Assembly (NCBI RefSeq): GCF_023159225.1
Contig: NC_063168.1
Coordinates: 47,451,062 to 47,515,061 of the forward strand
Source of the DNA: Perognathus longimembris pacificus
Lineage: Eukaryota; Chordata; Mammalia; Rodentia; Heteromyidae
Reading direction: 5' to 3'
Length of the DNA stretch: 64,000 nucleotides
Positions within the stretch are counted from its first letter, which is position 1, and the number at the start of each line of letters is the position of its first letter. Positions 1 through 10,521 of the stretch are shown piece by piece. The position numbers and the translations under genes were made by a program. The notes beneath the pieces were generated by a model. The model had not been told where the DNA came from, searched no databases, and saw only the letters and a list, made by a program, of their open reading frames with translations.

Positions 1-187
1 GGCCTCTGGCAACCTCCTTCTGCTTCTAGTTTAGATACTTTATGCAAATTGAATCATCTAGTATTTGGGCTTGTGGGACTGGCTTATTTGATTTAGCATA
101 ATGTCCTCAAGGTACATTCATATTAAGATGTGATTTCCTTCTTTATAAAGACAAAATAGCATTCTACTATTTGAATGTGCCATATTT

Positions 188-189
<2 letters not shown>
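1..189 (-). mobile_element. Old L1M fragment, antisense
   Basis: The plus strand reads like the reverse complement of mammalian L1M 3'-end sequence, with recognisable phrases such as 'gactggcttatttgatttag' and 'cataatgtcctcaaggt'. It resumes after the inserted SINE at about 470. It is diverged and non-coding. Recognition is from memory of the L1M consensus; the subfamily is not assigned. Confidence 0.65.

Positions 190-240
<51 letters not shown>
190..240. repeat. (GT)n microsatellite
   Basis: An uninterrupted GT run of about 51 bp abuts the 3' end of a minus-strand SINE, consistent with growth from the SINE's A-rich tail. Confidence 0.97.
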
Positions 241-243
<3 letters not shown>

Positions 244-470
244 ATACTGGGTCTGGAACTCAAAGGTTGGGTGCTGTCCTTGGGATTTTTCTGCACATGA
301 CTGGTACCCTACCATTCAAGCTCAGCTCTACTTTCAACTTTTTGCTTGTTAATTGGAGGTAAGAATCTCATGGACTTTTCTGTTACAGCTGTCTTTGAAC
401 TATGATCCTTAGATCTCAGCCTCCTGAGTAGCTTGGATTATATGTGTGAGTCCCTGGCTCCTGACTGCCA
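241..470 (-). mobile_element. Two-module (7SL-like + ID-like) SINE
   Basis: Antisense copy of the ~230-bp SINE family of this window. The order on the plus strand is the ID-like 3' module ('ctggaactcaaaggttgggt'), then 'gttaattggaggtaagaatc', then the 7SL-like module ('cagcctcctgagtagcttgg'). It is inserted in the old L1M. The family resembles SINEs I associate with Geomyoidea. Confidence 0.75.
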
Positions 471-747
471 TGTTTTTTTTTTTCTTCATCTCTTCTGTTG
501 ATGGGCACTAAGTTATTTCTATCTCTTTTGTAATCATGAAACCGGTCTACAGGGAACAAGAGAGTATAAGGATTTCTTCTACATCCTGATTTCAGTTCTT
601 ATAAATACCTAGAAAAGAGTAGCTAGATCAAATGGTATGTTACCTTTGTGGAGCCTCCATGCTGTTTTATACAGTAGCTGCAGTGAACCATTTTTACATT
701 GTATAAAAGTGTACAAGGATTCCAGTCCTCGCACCAGCACTTGTTAT

Positions 748-790
<43 letters not shown>

Positions 791-1015
791 TTAAAAAATA
801 TGAATGGTCATCTTAACAGGTATGATATCTCTGTGGTTGGAGTTGATTTCCCTGGCAATCAATGATGACTAGTGATGTTGACTTTTTTTTCATATACCTG
901 GCAACTATTTGCATGTCTTCTTTGGAGACATGTATGTGGAAGTCCTTTGCCCATAAAATGAGAGAAATACTGAAGAATGGTAAACCACTTTGGACACTTC
1001 TGCCGAAGTCTCTGC
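471..1015 (-). mobile_element. Old L1M fragment, antisense (continuation)
   Basis: This continues the element at 1-189. The phrases 'gtagctagatcaaatggtat', 'gcatgtcttctttggagaca' and 'gtcctttgcccataaaatg' are typical of the L1M 3' region read in antisense. A (GT)n run sits inside it at 753-786. It is degraded and codes for nothing. Confidence 0.75.
753..786. repeat. (GT)n microsatellite
   Basis: A GT run of about 34 bp inside the L1M fragment. Confidence 0.95.
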
Positions 1016-2741
1016 CATGACTTGCATTGGTTACCCAGCAAAGCTTCTTTATTTCTGGAGGGAACTCAGTCCAGGTCTAAACTCCTCCGGGCCTGAAACC
1101 CTCCTGGGCCTGCTGAAGACACTCAAATTCCTCCAGATAAGCCCCTTGTCTGATGCTGCCCCCTCCTCCCTTTCAGTCTCTTTCCACCTCTATATCTCTT
1201 TCTGTATTTGTGATAGTTTTTTCTTTTTATCACATAGATTTTTATTTTGTTTTGTTTTAAAGACATGGCATTCATTCTTTTTAGCCCCTCCTTCCACCCC
1301 CACTGATCAGAAGCCCTTTTGACTACCAGCTGCTACTTCCTGGATCCTGAATTCTGCCAGATCACTCTCCTCCTTTGCTTAGATTCTCTCCTAAGTATGT
1401 TTTGTATCTATCAGAACAGGATAGTGGGATATAGAAACAAACAGACCTAAGACCTAATGTTACGGGTCTTAGCTGGGGACCTCTCCTTATTCTCACAGCT
1501 CAAGAACCCAACTGTCTTTCTCAGCTGTCCTCTCTTGGCATGGAACTAATAGGGGTAACTTCTACTCATGATCCATAGGCCATACTGAACCCCTGAGACT
1601 CCCTAACCACAAGGACAGTGAAGTTCAGTACTATAAATATGTTCAGAGATACTTGGTAAACAACACTAGTAAAAACAATTCCTGTTTTGCATGGCACTGA
1701 TATGCACCAGTTTCGTTTAGTTAAATAATTCCACTCCTCAACAACTTGGGTCAAATTTCAGTCACCACAGTATATTAACTGGAATCTCAAAAAGCACTAA
1801 CTTCAGTATAGTTTGAACCAGGTTGTTGGTACTCACATTATTTCCTAGACCAAAACTCCTGCATATCAGTTCATGCAAAGCAAAGACTGTTATTAATGTT
1901 TCTTAGTACATATTCATGGTCAGCCCACAAATCACTATGTAAAGAACAAATAATCATCAAGGAGTGACCAATCATATCACTTCTTTCAGTCTGTTTGTGA
2001 TTGGTTGCTGTTGGTGATCTGTTATTTAAGTTCATGCACAGATAGCAAAGTATAAAATTGTGTAGCCACTGGGTCTCTTGAGGATGAACCCACTTGAGTT
2101 TTACAAAAATGGCAGACAGAAGGAAAGCTTTCAAAAATAAAAGTGCATTAAAGAAACAAAGGGAGGGGGCTGAAAGGGAAATTGAATGAGCAGAGCAAGG
2201 ATAGGGCAAAACCTAGGCCTACATGCAGTTTTCGTAGGAAACTTATTGGAAAAGTCCCATGAGTATTAAAAAAAAAAAGCCTATTCAACATCTTTCAGGG
2301 CAGATCACACTGTAAACACCAAGCTGTTTATAGTGGAGTGTTTTCTTCAAGTTTGGATCAAAGCAAAACTCTTATTTACTTTTACTAGCATTCACTCCCA
2401 GGCATTGAGATTAGTTGCCAACTGCAAGAAAATGGTGGCACTGAGGATATAAAGAAAGAAGACTGTTTTTCTCATTTCAGAACTGAGGGTGAGTTGATTA
2501 GAGTCAGGCTACTGCATAGGAATGTGCTAGAAAAATGTACAGCTAGAGCCCAAGAAAATGCAATGGCCACAATGGAAGTAAAGCCAACAGTAAACATAGA
2601 AATCCCTACCTTAAAAACAATCCCCACAGGTAGAATAAAATATCAGAAGCTGACTAGTCTTTATACAAAGTGTGACAATGGCCTGGGGCATAGAAAAGAT
2701 GCTTGTTCTAAATCATGCCTTGCACAGTGAGAGGAAGGGAC
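1016..2741. other. Unannotated non-coding stretch
   Basis: No repeat, RNA gene or exon recognised. The open frames here (up to about 112 codons) show no domain, no codon bias I can judge and no splice context, so I do not call them. Confidence 0.5.
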
Positions 2742-2957
2742 TGTTCAAGCTGGGCTCTAGGGGCCCACATCTGTTTATTCCTGTCTTCTCAGGAATCTGA
2801 GCTCTGAAGATCACGGTTCAAAGCTAGCCAGAAAAGTATAAGATTCTTAACTCCAAATAACCAGAAAAAATCTGGGAGTGGATTGGAGGCTCAAATGGGT
2901 AGAGCCTTGAGTAAAAAAAAGCTAAAGGCCAGGGCTTGGTTCAAGCCCCAGTACCAG

Positions 2958-2960
<3 letters not shown>
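2742..2960 (+). mobile_element. Two-module SINE
   Basis: Sense copy, diverged. The 7SL-like opening is followed by 'tctgaagatcacggttcaaa', the linker 'aactccaaataaccag', and the ID-like tail 'ggttcaagccccagtaccag'. The tail continues directly into a (CA)n run. Confidence 0.75.

Positions 2961-3000
<40 letters not shown>
2961..3000. repeat. (CA)n microsatellite at a SINE tail
   Basis: A 40-bp CA run immediately downstream of the SINE 3' end, replacing its A-rich tail. Confidence 0.95.
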
Positions 3001-3003
<3 letters not shown>

Positions 3004-3034
3004 GCAATAACTGTGCAAACTACTTCTGTTCAAC

Positions 3035-3240
3035 TTTTTTTTTTTTTTTTTGGCCACTCCTGGGCCTTGGACTCAGGGCCTGAGCACTGTCCCTGGATTC
3101 TTGCTCAAGGCTAGCACTCTGCCACTAGAGCCACAGCGCCACTTCTGGCCATTTTCTGTATATGTGGTGCTGGGGAATCGAACCCAGGGCCTCATGTATA
3201 AGAGGCAAGCACTCTTGCCACTAGGCCATATCCCCAGTCC
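3035..3240 (-). mobile_element. ID/tRNA-like SINE (~200 bp), antisense
   Basis: It begins with a T17 run (the poly-A tail in antisense) and runs 'ggcctgagcactgtccctgg', 'gccacttctggccattttct', 'ggtgctggggaatcgaaccc', 'cactaggccatatccccag'. In sense it starts with the tRNA-like 'ggcctagtggcaagagtgct' and carries the B-box-like 'ggttcgattcc'. It is close to the other copies, hence young. Confidence 0.85.
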
Positions 3241-3604
3241 TCAACTTTTTTTTTTTAATGTAGAAACAAAATACCTTAATTATGGGAGTTTCTAATGTTT
3301 AAAATTACAGGTTAGTGAAATGTTATTTTTACTAACTGTTCACTTCCTTATGCATTTATAACCAATAGTCAGAGAGTTATCAATGTTTTGATAACTTCTG
3401 AAAGCCACAAAGCAATTGTAATTTCTCCCCTTGATTATTAAGATTACTTTGGATGGTTTTCTTTACCCAGTTGTTTTGCCGGTCCTGCACTACTATGCTG
3501 CAAGGATTTCCTGTACATCCCCGGCTCACTTGGAGTTAGATTATAGTTTCTTCATAGCTGCTTGTGGCAGTCCACTTCCATGGGGTTGGAAGGAACTTAC
3601 AAAC
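3241..3604. other. Unannotated non-coding stretch
   Basis: Apparently unique sequence between a SINE and an L1. Nothing recognised. Confidence 0.5.
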
Positions 3605-3618
3605 AGAAACTTAATCCA
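3605..3618. repeat. L1 target-site duplication, left copy
   Basis: The 14 bases 'agaaacttaatcca' recur exactly at 5754-5767 after the L1 poly-A tail, which fixes the insertion boundaries. Confidence 0.9.
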
Positions 3619-4575
3619 GCAATGTAATTTTTTTAGTTCTGCATAATTTTAGATATGAGGCCTTTGTCCGTTGTATGGCCAGTAAAGATCTTTTCCAAAT
3701 CTGTGGGCTTTCTGTTTGTCTTGCGAGCTATGTCCTTTGCCCTGCAAAAGCTAAGCAGTTTGATGCAGTCCCATTTGTCCATCCTTTCTTTGATTTGTAG
3801 CATTTCTGGGTCTTTGTTAAGGAAGTTCCGTCCTGTGCCAAGGAGCCCAAGTGTTTCTCCTACTCCTTCCTTTAGTGTTTTCAGGGTATCTGTTTTGATT
3901 TTGAGGTCTTTTATCCATTTGGAATTGATTTTGGTGCAGGGTGATATATAAGGATCTAATTTTAGTTTGTTGCATGAGTCGAACCAGTTTTGCCAGCACC
4001 ATTTGTTAAAGAGGCTATCTTTCTTCCAGACTATTTTTTTAGCTTCTTTATCAAAGATTAAGTAGGCGTAGTTCTGTGGGTTAATTTCTGGGTCTTCAAT
4101 TCTGTTCGATTGGTCTTCAAGCCTGTTTTGGTGCCAATACCAAGCTGTTTTTATTACTATAGCTTTATAATACAGCTTGAAGTTGGGTATTGTAATTCCA
4201 CCAGCACTGTTCTTTCTGCTTAGGATTGTTTTTGCTACTCTGGGTCTTTTATTGTTCCATATGAATTTCTGGATTGTTTCCTCTATTTCATTTAAAAAAT
4301 GGTGTTGGGATATTAATGGGTATTGCATTGAATTTGTAGATAACCTTTGGTAATATTGCCATTTTGATTATATTAATCCCCCCAATCCAGGAGCATGGGA
4401 GGTTTTTCCATTTCCTTAGTTCTGCCTCAATTTCGTTTTTCAGGTTTTTAAAGTTCTCATCATAGAGGTCTTTCACTTCTTTGGTTAAGGTTATTCCTAG
4501 GTATTTTATGTTTTTTGAGGCTATTGCAAAAGTCATTAGCACATAGAAGGGCCATCGATTTTTGTGGGTTTATTA
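3619..4575 (-). mobile_element. L1, inverted 5' segment (ORF2 C-terminal part)
   Basis: The minus strand encodes L1 ORF2p sequence in two frames joined by a frameshift near 4290-4325. The first, from 4542, includes '[20 protein letters not shown]'. The second, ending at 3633, includes 'FIWNNKRPRVAKTILSRKN', 'IPNFKLYYKAIVIKTAWYWH' and 'DKGLISKIMQN'. These are the region after the reverse-transcriptase domain of ORF2p. The segment is in the opposite orientation to the contiguous L1 part at 4576-5753, and the two parts are consecutive in L1 order. This is the signature of 5' inversion by twin priming. It is 5'-truncated, frameshifted and not autonomous. Confidence 0.93.
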
Positions 4576-5753
4576 CATTCCTCCAAAACAAAGCCACAAA
4601 GAACCAATAGCCCCCACAACAAGTGGGCTAAAGACTTAAAAAGAGACTTCTCTGATGAGGAAATGAGAATGGCCAAGAGACATATGAAAAAGTGCTTTAC
4701 ATCACTGGCCATAAAAGAAATGCAAATCAAAACAACATTGAGATTCCATCTCACCCCAGTAAAAATGTCCTATATCAAGAAAACTAAAAATAACAAATGT
4801 TAGAGGGGATATGGCCAAAAGGGAACCCTACTTCATTGTTGGTGGGAATGTAAACTGGTTCAGCCACTCTGGCAAGCAGTATGGAGATTCCTCAGAAGGC
4901 TAAACATAGAGCTCCCCTATGACCCAGCAGCCCCACTTTTGGGCATCTGCTTAAATGACCACAAACAAGAACACACTAAAGCCACCAGCACAACAATGTT
5001 CATTGCAGCACAATTTGTCATAGCTAGAATATGGAACCAACCCAGATGCCCCTCAGTAGATGAATGGATCAGGAAAATGTGGTACATATACACAATGGAA
5101 TTTTATGCCTCTATCAGAAAGAATGACATTGCCCCATTCGTAAGGAAATGGAAGGACTTGGAAAAAATTATACCAAGTGAAGTGAGCCAGATCCAAAGAA
5201 ACATGGACTCTATGGTCTCCCTCATAGAGAATAATTAGCACAGGTTTAGGCAAGTCATAGCAGAGGATCACAAGAGCCTAATACCTATACCCTTATGAAC
5301 ACATAAGATGATGTTAAGTGAAATGAACTCCATGTTATGGAAATGATTGTTATATCACTGTTATAAATACTTTCAACATGCTATATGTAACCGTAGCTTC
5401 TATTATTGATGATATTCTTGTATCCCCTTTCTGTGGTGTACCTGCACCATCTCTATATCTTATCTGAGTACATTGGAAACCGTGTATACTGGTATTAGAA
5501 CTAGGAAACTTAAAGGGAATACCAAAATCGAGAGACACAGGGTAAAAAAGACAAATGACTACAAAAGCAATACTTGCAAAACTGTTTTGTGTAAATGAAC
5601 TGAACAACTCATGGGGGGTGGGAAGGGAAAGGGGGAGGGGAGAGGGGGAATGAAGGAGGAGGTAACAAACAGTACAAGAAATGTATTCAATGCCTAACGT
5701 ATGAAACTGTAACCTCTCTGTACATCAGATTGACAATAAAAATTTTTTAAAAA
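4576..5753 (+). mobile_element. L1, ORF2 3' end and 3' UTR with poly-A tail
   Basis: The plus strand continues ORF2p from just after the end of the inverted segment. It includes '[20 protein letters not shown]', '[20 protein letters not shown]', an in-frame stop near 4800 followed by 'LLHCWWECKLVQPLWQAVWR', and then 'WYIYTMEFYASIRKN'. The 3' UTR holds a G-rich tract (5612-5660), then 'ctgtaacctctctgtacatc', 'aataaa' and an A-rich tail ending at 5753. The stop codon shows it is a dead copy. The exact 14-bp TSD indicates a fairly recent insertion. Confidence 0.93.
5612..5665 (+). repeat. G-rich polypurine tract of the L1 3' UTR
   Basis: Several G runs of three or more, separated by short A/T spacers, on the L1 sense strand. 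Such tracts are a known feature of mammalian L1 3' UTRs and can form G-quadruplexes. Confidence 0.75.
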
Positions 5754-5767
5754 AGAAACTTAATCCA
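5754..5767. repeat. L1 target-site duplication, right copy
   Basis: Exact copy of 3605-3618 directly after the L1 A-rich tail. Confidence 0.9.
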
Positions 5768-7199
5768 TGAGAATTAGGTTGGGATGTTGGTTCCAGGTAT
5801 AGTTTAGAGGCTGTTATTCAACTCTTAGCTGATCCAGCTACCTTATTGGCCTGTGGGTAGACAGAACTTTGTGGACAAATTGAGGCCAACTGCATCTACA
5901 TTCATGTCTCCCTTCTTCAGAGGAGCCAGTTAAAAGAATATATACTAGATAAAGGGAATGTTTTTAATTACTTTCATGGTATGTTGATATATCAAGCAAC
6001 AACCAGAGTACACACTCAAGCCCTGGTTTGAAGGAGCATCTGTAGGTCTCCCAGGGCCATCTGGACCTTGGAGCAATGGAGAAGCTGCCCAGTGCCCACA
6101 ATCTGCAGAGCTGGGGAAGCCCCAGCTCAGGGACCATGGAGGAGGCTCTTAACACCTGGGTAAGAACAGCAGCTCAGAGGGAGTTGTGAGCAGAGCTGAG
6201 CAGCACATTGATCCACCAGGAACTTGAGGTCTTCTTGTGGTCACTCTGGTATCCTGGGAAGGAAGCAAGGTGAAGCCAGCGGACAGAGCTAGGCAAAAGC
6301 CCTGAGATTGCAAAGTGATGCTTATGTAGCTCCAACTTCAAGAAATTCAATCTATGTCAATGGGGTCTCATTTTCCCACTCTGACAGTAAGGCCCAGGAC
6401 ATGAGGGATATATACAGAGAGGGTAGCTAGGGAATTTCTTGTTCAAACTGTGGATATTTTGAAAGCAAAAGGGAATTACTATGAGTACCTAAACCTTTTT
6501 AGTAACTAAAGTCACCAACAGATTGCCTGAGGCAAACCAGACATTGTTGGTTATATACTGAATCCAATTAAGTCCCTGGAGGTGGCCTTTTTGTATTGGA
6601 CATTTATTAAGGCATACTCTCAAGTTTCACACCTGGAAGGGAAGGGAGCAACTGGCCAAGGACCTCAGCTGACCCCATGTGGAATTCTGGGGTAAGGATG
6701 ATCAGCAGAGTTGTTGCAAGTTGTAGTCACAGATTCTGATCCATACAGGAAAATTATATAACCATACATAAGGGCCCAGATGATTAAAGGTCTTGATGTA
6801 TGTGACAGAGCTGTTGCAAGGGGATGGGTCTGTTCACCACAGTACTAGCCACTGGATCTGGCTATTCCAGAGTTCTCTCTAGTGGAAGGTAGATTTCTGG
6901 AGAGTTCTGAGAGCTTCCAGCATCACATTTGTTCTTAGGGAGGTCAAAGAGGCGCCTCATAGCATCCACTATTCTAGAGGAGAGGAGAGTTTGAATAAAA
7001 AGCACCTGTACAGATTCAGATGTAAGTTTGGTCCTGCTACATCTGATTAGAAGAAAAGCTAAGAGGCAATGAAATTAGTGTACTGAACTTTTGTGTTTTG
7101 CAAATGATATTACTGAAAGGACAATGTATCAATAAAATAGCACCCACATTCTTCATAATGCTTAGCCACCTAGTGTTTTTTATTTAAAATACTTGCATA
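5768..7199. other. Unannotated stretch with one arm of a 78-bp duplication
   Basis: No gene or classic repeat seen. The only structure noticed is the duplicated block at 6731-6808, listed separately. Confidence 0.5.
6731..6808 (+). repeat. 78-bp direct duplication, copy 1
   Basis: Matches 7659-7736 in the same orientation. The first 48 bases are identical, then three mismatches fall within six bases, then the last 24 are identical. The flanks on both sides do not match. Confidence 0.95.
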
Positions 7200-7400
7200 A
7201 GGCTTAATATGGTCCATGTATATGAGCATATTGGTCTGTTTAATTCTCATCACAAACCTGTGAATGAGTACAACAGGCAAGACACCTCCCCCCCCCCCCT
7301 GCCAATGTGAGGCCATCTACTCAAATGGTGATGCCAACATTTGGACCCAAGGGCCCTATCTGCAGTATCCTGCATTTAGTGGTATGCTATGACACTGTTT
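7200..7400 (+). mobile_element. MIR SINE, diverged
   Basis: 'tttaattctcatcacaaacc', 'gtgaatgagtacaacaggca' and 'caacatttggacccaag' follow the MIR core and 3' order in sense. It is ancient and interrupted by a C-run at 7287-7299. Confidence 0.55.
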
Positions 7401-7658
7401 TCCACACACCATTTAAGTTAGTTGATGATATATAGCATTGCAACAAATTTGAACAAGACTTTCATTAAACTCCTATTCATTGCCTATGCTTAATATTTGC
7501 AGAACACTGAACTCTCCTTTGGGGTGACACAATGAAATAGAATAGTAAGTACAATTTATGACATCCATTGGGCTCTTACCAAGCCCTAGGCTTTGTCCTG
7601 AAAGCTTTCTAAGCATCAAGTCTTTTCACCATGCAGAAGGTTTGGTCTGCCCTGAAGG
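7401..7658. other. Weak ancient-repeat-like stretch
   Basis: The part at about 7540-7658 ('gggctcttaccaagcccta', 'tctgccctgaaggag') looks faintly like an ancient mammalian MIR/L2-type repeat. I cannot assign it. Confidence 0.3.
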
Positions 7659-7736
7659 AGATTCTGATCCATACAGGAAAATTATATAACCATACATAAG
7701 GGCCCATAGGACTAAAGGTCTTGATGTATGTGACAG
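7659..7736 (+). repeat. 78-bp direct duplication, copy 2
   Basis: Partner of 6731-6808, with 75 of 78 positions identical by eye. Confidence 0.95.
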
Positions 7737-7815
7737 ATTATCATGGATCAAAGGTAGAGAAGGACAAGCATGGTTTACATCTAGTGGTCTTAACTCAGAA
7801 ACATAATTATGCTCC

Positions 7816-7871
7816 TTTTTCTTTCCTTCCTTCCTTCCCTTTCCTTCCTTCTTCTTCTTTTTTTTTTTTTT
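7816..7871. repeat. Pyrimidine-rich (CTT/CCTT)n tract
   Basis: CCTT and CTT repeats end in a T13 run that is the antisense poly-A tail of the adjoining SINE. Confidence 0.85.
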
Positions 7872-8099
7872 GTTGGTCAAGGGGCTTGAACGCTGGGCCT
7901 GGATGCTGTCTCCAAGCACTTCAGCTCAAGGCTAGCACCCTACCATTTGAGCCACAGCATGCCTTCTGGTTTTCTGGTTGTTAATTGGTGTTAAGAGTCT
8001 CCCAGACTTTCTTGCCTGGGCTGGCTTTTGAACTGCGATCCTCAAATCTCAGCCACCTTAGTAGCTAGGATTATAGGCATGAGCCACCAATGTCCAGCT
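7872..8099 (-). mobile_element. Two-module SINE, antisense
   Basis: Order: the poly-T just before it, 'aaggctagcaccctaccatt', 'gttaattggtgttaagagtc', 'cttagtagctaggattatag', 'gcatgagccaccaatgtcca'. This matches the ID-like then 7SL-like modules read in antisense. Confidence 0.8.
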
Positions 8100-9734
8100 T
8101 CCTATTTTTCTTAAAAAATAAGAAACACTATAAGCAATAAAATAAGAGCAAGGAAATAGAAGAAAGTTTATATTTTTCTTATGATTATTTCAGTACTTGA
8201 AAATTTCTGAAAAATTATTTCCAAGCAATCCTTTTTGTTACCTGTGCCCTGCTAGGGACAATTCTAGTGTGGTCTACAGTTTGGGAAATCCAGCCCTGGA
8301 GAAATATGAGCCTATTGTGGACCTACAGAGTCTGAGGCTTGATGGGTCTTGAAGATGGAGGGTAGCATTGAGGAACGGTGCCTAGATGCAGGAACAGTAA
8401 GGAACTGAAGATGCTGGTCTTGGTGGAACTCAAGGTGTAATTTACAAGACAGCAGCTAGGTGGGCAGTTGGAGCGGGTCCACATTTTAAAGGCCTTGAAT
8501 TCATGGTCATTATGGGTTGGTAGTAGAGCCCATAAGCCATGGACGGTGACTGCAATGTTGTTTCTCGCTTTGCCTCTCTTTCCCCAAATTGGACTGTCCA
8601 GCCAGCCAAGGTGCTCAAATGCACACTTGGAGAGTGATGGAGGAGATGAGCATGATCAAGGTACATGCCAAAGTGAAATTCTTCTGTACAACTAATTGAT
8701 GCTAATAAAAAGATGTAACAATAAAATAAATAATTAAAAAGTCTTTAAGCAGACACCCCAAGCAGTGGTGCAGGCAGCTGGCCACTCCATGGCAGATTGC
8801 CTATGATGTGGCTCTGATTCTGTAGCACTAGCACTGTAAACATGAGGCCTTCCTTGTGGCCCAGTTGCTTTGCTAAGTGGCTTTACCAATCAGCTGTATT
8901 TCTGGGCTGCCCACAGTTGGGAGCTAGACCTCCCTGCTCTTACAAAGAACACCCTGTCAGGTAGAAAGGCTCCAGCCATCCTGTTTCCATCTTTTCATCT
9001 ATCCTCTTCCTACTGGTAAGGCATTTTATTCCACAACACATTACAAATTAATCTGAGCTTGCAATCACTTTGTCCTGAAGCAGAATGACAGGAATGCATG
9101 AGGATCATTGTCCCCGTGGTGCCCTGGCTAGGAAGGCTGGCTTTGGCTATAGCATCACACCCAGTTCCTTAACAACACAATGCTGCAGGGCTGTGGCCCT
9201 GGCTTTCTGCTTGGAACAGTGGGTATAATCACCCATCAGGAAAGGTGCCTCACATAGCTGCCCAGTCTGTCGGGTCATTTCAGCACTGTCCTAAATTGTT
9301 GAACTGTTTAGAATTTCCAGATTATTAAGGGTTGTATTCTTTTTTTCAGAAGAAAAATTTCAAACCTTGTTTTTCTACCCTCATTTTATGCATTCAGGTC
9401 AATGCCTCTGGCTCTTCTTTTTGGTAGAAAGAAATATCGCAACCTGGCTGATTGCAGGATGGAAAGTTTGTGGAACTTTTGGCCCGGTGCTGGTAAGAGG
9501 AGCATGCTGCTAAAGAGGCTCCAAACACCCAGGGGGAACTGGCTCCCGACCACCTGCAGGCTCAGTCACGTGTGCTTTTGTCCAGACTGCACTTTTCCTC
9601 CTTGGCTTTGGTTCATGCTGTCTGGTTTTATGTTATGTTCCTGTCCTTTGGGCCTCCAGACCTTTCCATAAAGATCCTTCAGGCCTCACAGCGGTCAGAC
9701 TGTGTGCAGCACAACCCGGGGTGAAGGTACCCAC
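8100..9734. other. Unannotated non-coding stretch
   Basis: No exon, RNA or confident repeat recognised. An A/T-rich patch at 8700-8740 resembles an old retroelement tail, but I see no body attached. Confidence 0.45.
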
Positions 9735-9850
9735 TCCTACTGCTTAGCTCCAGCCCTTCTATCCTTATGCTGACAGAAAGCCTGCTGGAGGCAGAGTATA
9801 TCTTATTGGCACTTGGCTTAGTACGCAGTGTGAGCAAATGAAATACGAGT
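9735..9850 (+). mobile_element. L2-like 3' end
   Basis: 'ggaggcagagtatatctt' followed by 'ggcacttggcttagtacgca' and 'gagcaaatga' follows the pattern of the LINE2 3' terminus. It is short and diverged. Confidence 0.4.
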
Positions 9851-9884
9851 GTACTGAGTAAAAGATGGGAGACACTGGGTACCA

Positions 9885-10295
9885 GAAGTTCACACCTGTA
9901 ACTCTAGCTCCTCAAGAAGCAGAGATGTGGGGGATCATGGATCAAAGTCAGCTCAAGCATACATGAGAGACCTCTTCTCAACCAAATGCTGGGGGCAGTG
10001 GCATGTACCTGACATCTCAGCTCTGTAGGAGGCTGAGATTTAGAGGATCTCACTTCCATGAGAGCACAGGCAGAAAAGGCTATAAAACTCTATCTCAAAG
10101 GAGGAAGCTGAACATGGATGAGGCATACCTGTCATCTAGGAACAACGGGAAGTGAAAGACAGGCAGATCATGGTCCAGGCAGGAAGCAAGATACTATTTT
10201 GAAAATAATCAATGTTAAAAAGGGCTTGAGGCATGGCTCAGTGGTATAGCGCCTGCCTAACAAGTGTGCGATTCTAAGTTCAAATCCCAGTTATA
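9885..10295 (+). mobile_element. Old composite SINE: B1-like modules plus ID-like 3' module
   Basis: Two 7SL/B1-like units ('cacctgtaactctagctcct' and 'tacctgacatctcagctctg'), plus a third partial unit, are followed by the ID-like 'ggcatggctcagtggtatag' and 'ttcaaatcccag'. The layout recalls B4-type fusions of B1-like and ID sequences. It runs into a TA/GT microsatellite. Confidence 0.6.
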
Positions 10296-10410
10296 TATAT
10301 ATATGTGTGTGTGTGTGTTTATATACACACACATATACATATATACACACCTATATATAATATGTATATATGTATCCTATACACATATATATATCCTATA
10401 GATAGATCTA
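10296..10410. repeat. Compound (TA)n/(TG)n low-complexity tract
   Basis: Alternating purine-pyrimidine sequence with TATATA, TGTGTG and ACACAC segments right after the SINE tail. Confidence 0.85.
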
Positions 10411-10430
10411 TAAGTATATAAATAGTTGTT

Positions 10431-10483
10431 ATACAGTCATCCCATGAGTTCATGTATTGTAGCTTCACTGTTTCATGGGGTTT

Positions 10484-10521
<38 letters not shown>

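Noticed and set aside
3655..3951. 98-codon plus frame within the L1
   Set aside because: Antisense shadow of L1 ORF2 on the minus strand.
7200..7400. Possible tRNA gene because of tRNA-like SINE modules nearby
   Set aside because: No cloverleaf with both A and B boxes at tRNA spacing outside SINEs; all such boxes belong to ID-like or MIR elements.
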